Positions 47,383-53,940 of a stretch of 64,000 nucleotides of DNA are shown piece by piece. Within the stretch, counting starts at the first letter, position 1; every line of letters starts with the position of its first letter. The DNA lies in assembly GCA_024742875.1 (NCBI GenBank), contig JANSXP010000012.1, positions 83,180 through 147,179 of the forward strand, given 5' to 3'. Made by a program: the position numbers and the translations under genes. The notes beneath the pieces were generated by a model that was not told the DNA's origin, searched no databases, and saw nothing but the letters and a program-made list of their open reading frames with translations. Source of the DNA: Planctomycetaceae bacterium (GTDB taxonomy: Bacteria > Planctomycetota > Planctomycetia > Planctomycetales > Planctomycetaceae).

Positions 47383-47699
47383 AAATTGAGCTGTTGTTGC
47401 GGTTACGATCGTCGGAAGAACTGTCGTCAGCCAAATTGTCGTGACGACCGGCGATCATCGCCTAAGATGGGGCAGTCGGAGAATGCTGGGCGGCCGATCA
47501 AAAAAAAACAGAGTGACTGGGACAAGGTGCCGCGAAGCGACCGCGCAACAGAGCTGCACGAAAAGGTGCCCGTTGGACATCCCAGCAGCGGAACCATTCG
47601 ACCAGAGCATCAACCCAGAACAAACGACGAGGACGTTGTAGTCCGGCGACGTGTTGATCAATCGTATACCGAAACGTCCACTCGGCAAGCAGGTGTGAG
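47383..47699. other. Divergent promoter region between egtD and the DUF427-egtE pair
   Basis: About 317 bases separate two divergent ergothioneine units. No gene is supported. It probably carries both promoters and any shared operator, but I saw no convincing palindrome or canonical promoter. A run of nine A residues occurs near 47503. Confidence 0.5.
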
Positions 47700-48194
47700 A
47701 TGAATATTGGTAAACAGACACCAGGACCAGGCGAAGAATCCGTTTGGGATTACCCAAGGCCACCGCGATGTGAAAAATTTCACGGTGCCATTCGCGTGGT
47801 GGTCGGTGACACCCTGGTGGCCAGCACCACCGAGTGCTTTCGTGTCCTGGAGACGAGCCACCCGCCGGTCTACTACATTGCCCCGGTACACATTTCCATG
47901 GCCCTGATGGAAACAGCGCCAGCCAGCTCGTGGTGTGAGTGGAAAGGGCAGGCCACCTATCACAGCCTGATCCTGCCAGACCGCAGAATTGACAAGGTCG
48001 CCTGGAGCTACGAGAACCCTTCAGACGCCTTTGCCGAGATTCGCGGCCACTTGGCGTTTTACCCCAGTCGCGTCGACGCGTGTTATGTCAACGACGAACT
48101 CGTGGCCGCCCAGCCGGGCGACTTTTACGGGGGCTGGATCACGTCGAACATCGTCGGTCCTTTCAAGGGATCACCGGGAACGATGGGCTGGTAA
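47700..48194 (+). CDS. DUF427 domain protein (full-length form)
   Basis: A 164-residue DUF427 protein with nearly every family motif: WDYPRPPRCEKFHGAIRVVV at about 16-35, FRVLETSHPPVYYIAP (about 47-62), SSWCEWKGQATYHSL (about 76-90), RGHLAFYPSRVDACYVN and the ending DFYGGWITSNIVGPFKG. Its stop overlaps the ATG of the class V PLP enzyme by one base (TAATG), so translation is coupled. The function of DUF427 is not known; the pairing of two DUF427 genes with ergothioneine synthesis and transport suggests a role with ergothioneine or an intermediate, which is inference. Confidence 0.94.
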   Translation: MNIGKQTPGPGEESVWDYPRPPRCEKFHGAIRVVVGDTLVASTTECFRVLETSHPPVYYIAPVHISMALMETAPASSWCEWKGQATYHSLILPDRRIDKVAWSYENPSDAFAEIRGHLAFYPSRVDACYVNDELVAAQPGDFYGGWITSNIVGPFKGSPGTMGW

Positions 48195-49318
48195 TGAGCG
48201 CTGCTGTGGAATCTGTGTATCTGAATCACGCGGGCACCAGCTGGCCGAAACCGCAGCTTGTCCAGCAGGCCGTGGCGAAGGCCGCAGACATGCCCCCTCA
48301 TGAGTGGGCGGCCGCATTTGACCGATGCACTGAGAACACGGCCGAATTTTTTCAGGTGCCGAAGGATCGCCTGCTAATCACATCCGGCGGCACGGCCGCA
48401 CTGACACTGGCAATGGACGAACTGCCGTGGGCGGCCGGTGATCGCATCCTCAGCACACAGTTTGAACACCATGCAGTCTCGCGTCATCTGGTCAAGCTGT
48501 CGCAGCGTGGTGTGACAGTCGACACCGTGGCGTCAACGGAAGAATCACTCGTCGACCTGGCCGATCTCGAGGGGCGCCTGCAGACAAATCCCGTCAAACT
48601 GGTCGCGATGACGACCGCCTGCAATGTGACAGGCCGTCTGCTGCCAACAGAACGCGTGATAAAGCTGGCCCACGAGCATGGCGCGCTGGTGTTGCTGGAC
48701 GCCTCACAAACGGTCGGCTGGACAGAAACCAACCTCACAAAAATGGGAGCCGACCTGGTCGCGTTCGCCGGTCACAAAGCCCTGCACGCTCCGTGGGGCG
48801 TGGGCGGACTTTATGTGGCGCCGCACGTCAACCTGCAGTGTCCCTCGGCGGCCTGCAGCATCACTGCGGGTGGAGGCTTCCAGGCGTCCGCCTCCGGAAT
48901 GCCGGGCTACTGCGACGCCGGCTCGGTCAACATGACGGCGCTTGCAGGATTGTCGGCCGCGTGCGACTGGCTCCGCGGCGAAGCGTCGACGGATCGCTTA
49001 CAGAAAGGTCAGGCAATGGCCGTTGCGCTGATGAATCAGTTGCGCGAATGCCCTGACGTTTACGTGTATCACGCAGGACCGGCTCACACCCGCGTACCAA
49101 CGGTCGCATTTCGCAGCGAACGTCATTCCGCCGAGCAACTGCAGACGCTGTTCACGCAGCATCGCATCACGGCCAGCATCGGCTACCAGTGTGCACCCTG
49201 GGCCCACGAGGCGCTGGGCACGGCAGACACGGGCGTCGCGCGAGTGAGCTTCGGCTCCGATACTCCCGCCACCGCCATCGATCGACTGCTGGAAGTTCTG
49301 AACGAGCCTGCGTGCTGA
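48194..49318 (+). CDS. Class V PLP aminotransferase/cysteine desulfurase-like enzyme, candidate EgtE
   Basis: A 374-residue PLP enzyme of the cysteine desulfurase family (TIGR01977-like). It begins VYLNHAGTSWPKPQLV, has the PLP-binding DASQTVGW and the Schiff-base lysine Lys195 in AGHKALHAPWG, and near the C-terminus Cys333 in YQCAPWAHEALGT, at the position of the catalytic cysteine of desulfurases. Because it is coupled to a DUF427 gene and faces egtB, it is a candidate for the last step of ergothioneine synthesis, C-S lysis of hercynylcysteine sulfoxide. A desulfurase role is the alternative. ATG 48194 fits the family start; the open frame upstream overlaps DUF427. Confidence 0.85.
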   Translation: MSAAVESVYLNHAGTSWPKPQLVQQAVAKAADMPPHEWAAAFDRCTENTAEFFQVPKDRLLITSGGTAALTLAMDELPWAAGDRILSTQFEHHAVSRHLVKLSQRGVTVDTVASTEESLVDLADLEGRLQTNPVKLVAMTTACNVTGRLLPTERVIKLAHEHGALVLLDASQTVGWTETNLTKMGADLVAFAGHKALHAPWGVGGLYVAPHVNLQCPSAACSITAGGGFQASASGMPGYCDAGSVNMTALAGLSAACDWLRGEASTDRLQKGQAMAVALMNQLRECPDVYVYHAGPAHTRVPTVAFRSERHSAEQLQTLFTQHRITASIGYQCAPWAHEALGTADTGVARVSFGSDTPATAIDRLLEVLNEPAC

Positions 49319-49327
49319 CAGGTCCTG

Positions 49328-50596
49328 CTAGCGTGCCAGCCGTATCCCACTGAACTGCCAGCGGGCGTCCGGTCCAAAAAAGTTTCGGTAGGTGGGGCGG
49401 ATGTGATCAGCGGGCGTCGCGCACGAGCCGCCTCGCAGCACAAACTGATTGCACATGAACTTGCCGTTGTACTCGCCGAGGGCACCGTCGACGGGTCGAT
49501 AGCCAGGGTAGGCCGTGTACTGACTGCTCGTCCATTCCCACACGTTGCCAAAAGCATTACTCAGCCCATTGACATCATCCGCCGTGTCGGCCTGCGGATG
49601 GCAGTCGCGTCCGGCGTCGATGAGCGATGTGGACCAGTGCCCGGATATCGTGCCGGGCGTCGGCGACTGTTCGCGGCGGATCAGATGCTCCCATTCAAAC
49701 TCCGTCGGCAGGCGATGTCCGGCCCAGCGGGCATAGGCGTCGGCTTCAAAGTAACTCACGTGACAAACAGGTGCTTCAGGCAGCAATGGCTGCAATCCGC
49801 TGAGTGTGAAGGCCTTCCAGTCGCCGGCCTCCTGATGCCAGTAGGCCGGAGACGACCAGCCCCGCTGCTGCACGGTCGCCCAGCCGGCCGACAGCCAGAA
49901 TTCCGGACGCTCGTAGCCGCCATCCGCCATGAAGGCCTGATATTCGGCATTGGTCACCGTGTGACTGGCCAGTGCATAAGGCTGCAGAAACACGCGATGC
50001 ACGGGCTGCTCGTTGTCAAAGCAGAAACCCGCTCCAGCGTATCCCGTCTCCACGAGCCCTTCCGCAGACTCCACCCAGGTGTCTGTGGCTGCGGAGCGCT
50101 GAGGCTGCACGCCAGTTGCCTCTCGATAAACGGGAAACAGAGGATTGATTGACAGCGCGTGTTTGATGTCGGTGAGAATCAGCTCCTGATGCTGCTGCTC
50201 GTGCTGCAGACCGGTTTCCATCACGGCTCGTTCCCGGTCGGTCAGTTCCGCCGACTGCAGATACGTCTGCACGGCCGCATCCACATAGCGGCGATACTCC
50301 CGTGTTTCTGCGAGTCCCGGTCGACTGATCAGGCCTCGCTGGGCGCGGGGAAACTGTTCGCCCACCGAGTTGTAGTAAGAGTTGAACAGTACCTCAAAAT
50401 GAGGATGAAAAACTTCGTAGCCGTCTGTTCCCCTGAGCAGAAACGTCTCAAAAAACCAGGTGGTGTGGGCCAGGTGCCAGCGGGTGGGGCTGGCGTCCGG
50501 CATAGACTGGATAGCGCAATCTTCGGCAGACAGCGGTGCGGCGAGAGTTTCGCTGAAGCTTCTGACGGCTTCAAAACGGCGGATGAGGTCACTCAA
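49328..50596 (-). CDS. egtB: Ergothioneine biosynthesis sulfoxide synthase EgtB
   Basis: A 422-residue EgtB: N-terminal DinB-like domain (about 5-150) and C-terminal formylglycine-generating-enzyme-like domain (about 185-422). Iron ligands are His44 (in WHLAHTTWFFE) and His132 and His136 (in QHEQQHQE). The FGE part shows AFGNVWEWTSS and the ending FVLRGGSCATPADHIRPTYR. It is a non-heme iron enzyme joining a cysteine thiol to the hercynine imidazole with O2. A Tyr74-Tyr75 pair lies after the first His. It is convergent with the EgtE candidate, 9 nt between stops. egtA and egtC are absent nearby. Confidence 0.95.
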   Translation of the reverse strand: MSDLIRRFEAVRSFSETLAAPLSAEDCAIQSMPDASPTRWHLAHTTWFFETFLLRGTDGYEVFHPHFEVLFNSYYNSVGEQFPRAQRGLISRPGLAETREYRRYVDAAVQTYLQSAELTDRERAVMETGLQHEQQHQELILTDIKHALSINPLFPVYREATGVQPQRSAATDTWVESAEGLVETGYAGAGFCFDNEQPVHRVFLQPYALASHTVTNAEYQAFMADGGYERPEFWLSAGWATVQQRGWSSPAYWHQEAGDWKAFTLSGLQPLLPEAPVCHVSYFEADAYARWAGHRLPTEFEWEHLIRREQSPTPGTISGHWSTSLIDAGRDCHPQADTADDVNGLSNAFGNVWEWTSSQYTAYPGYRPVDGALGEYNGKFMCNQFVLRGGSCATPADHIRPTYRNFFGPDARWQFSGIRLAR

Positions 50597-50913
50597 GGGA
50601 ATGTCGATCTGCTGGACGGCCCGTCGAAACGGAGAAGAGAGGCGGGAAGTATGACGGCGACCTCGCTGTCGTCAATTCCGACCTGCCTTCCGGCCACACC
50701 TGGCCGATGACTTGTGACAGAATTTCCGCGCGACTCTCTGTCATCAGGGCGTCGACTGGATAGGTACCACAGGCAACGGCACACACCAGATCGTGGTTTG
50801 GCCTCGTGATTCGGCCAAATCGTTCTGTGCCCATCCCCACAGGAATAAGTCTCGTCGACCGAAATCGACGAGACCAGACGATTGTTACCTGTGGCGTTTC
50901 CGGAATCCGCCCA
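50597..50913. other. Intergenic region upstream of egtB
   Basis: About 317 bases with no supported gene. It holds the egtB upstream region and, near the protease stop, a 10-bp inverted repeat. Nothing else stands out. Confidence 0.5.
50849..50874 (-). terminator. Inverted repeat, probable terminator of the protease gene
   Basis: Perfect 10-bp stem GTCTCGTCGA/TCGACGAGAC with a 6-nt loop, 39 nt beyond the protease stop codon. On the minus strand it is followed only by a short T-rich stretch (TTATT), so termination would be inefficient or assisted. Confidence 0.45.
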
Positions 50914-52974
50914 TCAGATGGCCACGAGCAGATCATCACAGCCGGCGCCGATTTCCTCAAACAGCGAGTCGGCACTGCGTTTGCCTCGCTGCGAATTGTC
51001 ATACGCGTTGTACAGCAGCGACACGTCCTGATGGTACTCCGCCGAGAACTGATAAATCAGCCGATCTGTGCCGTCCTCGTTGCCGGCAAACTCAAACAGT
51101 CCGCCATCGGGCGTAACGTACATCCAGCCCACGTTGCTGTAGAGCCATTTCTCGCCCTGACCGGACCAGTCTTCCCACAAATCGCCCGTGGTTCGCAGAT
51201 CATACTGCTGATCAATCTCAATGGCTTTGGCCGCCAGATCCTCTGCCGAATCCCCCTGAGAGTTGTCGTAGGCTTCGTGCAGCAGCGCTGGGTCGGCATG
51301 GTAAGCCGGAGAGAAGGTGGCGATCAGCTGACCGGTGGCCCCGCTGCCTGACCAGCGATACAGGCTCCCATCCGGCGTGACGAACGTCCAGCCGTTGTTG
51401 CTGGTCATCCACTTCTCGCCGCGTCCGCCCCAGTCTTCAAAATAGTTGCCGGTGGTGCTCAGCTCCCACTCACGATCGATGTCGATGGCCTGCTGAGTGA
51501 GGCTGTCTCCACTGCCATCATCACCTCCCGAATCACCGCCTCCCGTGCCATCGCCATCACCTCCGTCGGCTGGAGCGTCGGTTGTGATGCTGACCGTGAA
51601 GCGGGAGATCTGACCGCCGTCCGCTTCAAAATGATCCGTCACTTCCAGCGTCCACTGCCCGTTGGGGTCTTCGCCATTGAGCCGATCAAGACTGCCCACT
51701 GGGCGAAACGTGCCAGTGAAGGGAGCCGCAGCAGCCCCGATGCGCACCGCCGCCTGATCATCGAGAGTCGTGTTGACAAAATTGTCGCTGTCTCCGCCCA
51801 CCGCATCAAACAGTTCGATACGCATTCCGGAAGGACTAATGAGAGTGACCGTCAGGTCTTCATTCCACGTGTGCGCAATATCGAGAGACACGTTGACATC
51901 CGTGATGCTGCCGGCCAGACCACTGACCGCCACCTGGGAGGTCACCGTCGCGACGGCATCGTCCGGAATGGCAACGGGCTGATCGTTGGTGAAACTCCCC
52001 TGGTTGCCACTGGAACCGCCGTCTGTGCCATCGCCCCCCGCGCCGCCTCCGTCTGATCCTCCGTCTGATCCTCCGTCTGATCCTCCGTCTGATCCTCCGT
52101 CTGATCCTCCGTCGGAGCCTCCGTCGGAGCCTCCGCCGCCCGTGGTGCCGGCCACCTGATCAATCCAGGCGGCCAGCGTGTCAACGCGGGTATCAAACGA
52201 AAAGTCGCCCAGTGAATGCGGGTCGCCATCGCCTCCGGAGGTGACCCCCGCCACCACCAGTTGCCCGTTCTGCTCGACAAACGCGGGGCCTCCGGAATCA
52301 CCGGGCGCCGTATTGCTCTCATCATGACTGTCGAAGTTCCACGAAATGTGAGTTTCCGTGACTTCATCGATGGCCGTCTGCCCGACCGTCTTGTTGCCAA
52401 AGTCGTTGTTGGACCCCGACGTACTGCTGCCCGTCTCGCCGAAGCCCACCAGCGTCAGCATTTGCCCCACCTGAGGCGTGGTCCGGTTGATGTTGTATGG
52501 CGTCACACCATCCACCGGTCGCTCCAGTTTCATAATGGCGATGTCGTAACCTGCGCCAAAGTTGTTCGGATTGTAACTGGGATGCACGGTCACTTTGGTC
52601 GTGCGAAAAGTCTGACCATTAACCGTGAACGTGCCTTCGGTGTCACCGATGAACCCGCCGTTCTGACTCTCCACGCAGTGCGCGGCGGTCAGCACCATAT
52701 CGGGTGCGATCAGTGTTCCAGTACAGCCTCCGTTCACAACCCCCACCGCTTCATAGTCACTGGTGGACTGCCCGTTGACAATGCGGGCGGTCGCTCCCTG
52801 CTCAGACGCCGAAACGAGGCCGGAATCCTGGGCAGATCCCGCATGAGTGTGATCCACGACGGCCGCCGCCGTCACGGCCGACAGCACGCGTCGCTCCTCC
52901 AGCGGAGACTCCAGACGAGACACAGAAGAAACAGGCAGGGAGCGACGGCGTCGCAGTTTTGGGGTGCGTGGCAT
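50914..52974 (-). CDS. Exported trypsin-like serine protease with P domain and duplicated C-terminal unit
   Basis: A 686-residue multidomain protein. The N-terminus is basic with the planctomycete LE-RR-LS export motif (residues 25-32) and a propeptide; R64-IVNG marks a trypsin activation site. The S1 protease domain has the full triad: His99 (TAAHC), Asp144 (DIAIMKL) and Ser227 (APGDSGGP). A Gly-Ser-Asp linker of tandem SDGG units (about 280-325) leads to a proprotein-convertase P domain (about 335-450). Two about 80-residue repeats with an 88-residue period (496-575 and 584-663) end the protein, with Trp/Gly-rich motifs such as GEKW and VTPDG. It is divergent from an ECF sigma gene. Confidence 0.92.
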   Translation of the reverse strand: MPRTPKLRRRRSLPVSSVSRLESPLEERRVLSAVTAAAVVDHTHAGSAQDSGLVSASEQGATARIVNGQSTSDYEAVGVVNGGCTGTLIAPDMVLTAAHCVESQNGGFIGDTEGTFTVNGQTFRTTKVTVHPSYNPNNFGAGYDIAIMKLERPVDGVTPYNINRTTPQVGQMLTLVGFGETGSSTSGSNNDFGNKTVGQTAIDEVTETHISWNFDSHDESNTAPGDSGGPAFVEQNGQLVVAGVTSGGDGDPHSLGDFSFDTRVDTLAAWIDQVAGTTGGGGSDGGSDGGSDGGSDGGSDGGSDGGSDGGGAGGDGTDGGSSGNQGSFTNDQPVAIPDDAVATVTSQVAVSGLAGSITDVNVSLDIAHTWNEDLTVTLISPSGMRIELFDAVGGDSDNFVNTTLDDQAAVRIGAAAAPFTGTFRPVGSLDRLNGEDPNGQWTLEVTDHFEADGGQISRFTVSITTDAPADGGDGDGTGGGDSGGDDGSGDSLTQQAIDIDREWELSTTGNYFEDWGGRGEKWMTSNNGWTFVTPDGSLYRWSGSGATGQLIATFSPAYHADPALLHEAYDNSQGDSAEDLAAKAIEIDQQYDLRTTGDLWEDWSGQGEKWLYSNVGWMYVTPDGGLFEFAGNEDGTDRLIYQFSAEYHQDVSLLYNAYDNSQRGKRSADSLFEEIGAGCDDLLVAI
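52051..52134. repeat. 12-bp tandem repeat encoding the SDGG linker
   Basis: Seven head-to-tail 12-bp units: five exact copies of gtctgatcctcc and two of gtcggagcctcc. On the minus strand they encode the Ser-Asp-Gly-Gly linker between the protease and P domains. Copy-number change would keep frame and alter linker length. Confidence 0.95.
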
Positions 52975-53280
52975 CAGAGAACTCCAATCGACAGAACGGC
53001 TGAAACAGAAAAGACGGGAGAGCGGACGCCCGAAAAACTCCAGACGACCACAGACAGCCTGACAGAGGAAAGGAAGGATTCGTCACGACTGTCTGTAGAA
53101 GTACGGGCCAGGAGGACACGTCTTGCACGCATTGCCGATTTTTTTCCCGACCTCACAGTCCGACCGCAAAATGCCACCGCTTCGCGTAAATCCCCCACGA
53201 TTCGCACAGAAAACCGCGGATCGATACGATGGGTCGGCGTTATCTGTTCTCTATGGCCAACAAACGCTTTTGAGGTTCGC
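52975..53280. other. Divergent region between protease and ECF sigma genes
   Basis: About 306 bases with no gene. The frame of the sigma factor remains open through it, but the translation has no family similarity. Promoters for both directions are expected; none was identified. Confidence 0.5.
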
Positions 53281-53904
53281 ATGACACCACCGCTCGAACT
53301 GGCAACCAGCACCACGCTGCTGTTTCGACTGCGTGATGTGAGCGACACGGCCGCGTGGGAAGACTTCGTCGCGCGATACAGTCCCAAAATTTTTCAGTGG
53401 TGTTGTCGAAATTCGCTGCAGGAAAGTGACGCGGCCGACGTAACCCAGCAGGTGCTGCTGAAACTGGTCACCCAGATGCGGTCGTTCGAGTACGATCGCA
53501 GCCGGGGCACGTTTCGGGCGTGGCTCAAAACCGTCACCACCAATGCGGTGCGTGATCTGGGTCGCCGCTGGCAGCACCAGAATGTACGTGGCTCCGGCGA
53601 CACGGTCACCGGAGAACAGTTAAAGTCACTTGCCGACCCGCAGGCACTGGCCAATCTGACCGCCGGCATTGAAGCTCAGTATCAGCAGGAACTGCTCAAA
53701 GAAGCAGAGGCCCGCGTGCAGCCGCGCGTGCAGCCGCACACCTGGCTGGCCTGGCAGAGAACGGCCGTCGATCAGGTGGCTGCCAGTGATGTGGCGGCGG
53801 AAGTGGATATGACAGTGGCAGAAGTCTATGTGGCAAAATCACGCGTCAACAAAATGCTGCGACAGGAAATCCGGCAGATGGAAGCTGCCAGCGATGGCTC
53901 CTGA
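53281..53904 (+). CDS. ECF sigma factor paired with Ser/Thr kinase
   Basis: A 207-residue sigma factor. Region 2 covers about 16-80 (DTAAWEDFVARYSPKIFQWC, AADVTQQVLLKLV, and GTFRAWLKTVTTNAVRDL). Region 4 covers about 145-200 (TWLAWQRTAVDQVAASDVAA and VAEVYVAKSRVNKMLRQEI). The W-x-A-W phrase replacing the usual W-x-x-F and the VYVAKSRV helix place it with the planctomycete kinase-linked ECF group. ATG 53281 gives the normal N-terminus; a long upstream open frame reads antisense to the protease gene. The kinase gene starts 36 nt downstream. Confidence 0.92.
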   Translation: MTPPLELATSTTLLFRLRDVSDTAAWEDFVARYSPKIFQWCCRNSLQESDAADVTQQVLLKLVTQMRSFEYDRSRGTFRAWLKTVTTNAVRDLGRRWQHQNVRGSGDTVTGEQLKSLADPQALANLTAGIEAQYQQELLKEAEARVQPRVQPHTWLAWQRTAVDQVAASDVAAEVDMTVAEVYVAKSRVNKMLRQEIRQMEAASDGS

Positions 53905-53928
53905 CCGCCGGACGTTCGCAAAGAGAGT

Positions 53929-53933
53929 GGGAG
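53929..53933 (+). promoter_or_regulatory. Ribosome binding site of the third kinase gene
   Basis: GGGAG, 7 nt before ATG 53941. It favours this start over a GTG at 53935, which would lie too close. Confidence 0.6.
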
Positions 53934-53940
53934 TGTGCCA

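Noticed and set aside
43774..50596. Horizontal-transfer island with integrase or att sites around the ergothioneine genes
   Set aside because: No integrase, tRNA end, flanking direct repeat or visible shift in base composition was found.
52051..52134. CRISPR array
   Set aside because: Direct 12-bp units without spacers, inside a protease gene; no cas genes in the window.
52216..53280. Upstream extension of the third ECF sigma factor frame
   Set aside because: The extra 355 codons run antisense through the protease gene; the sigma family starts at ATG 53281.
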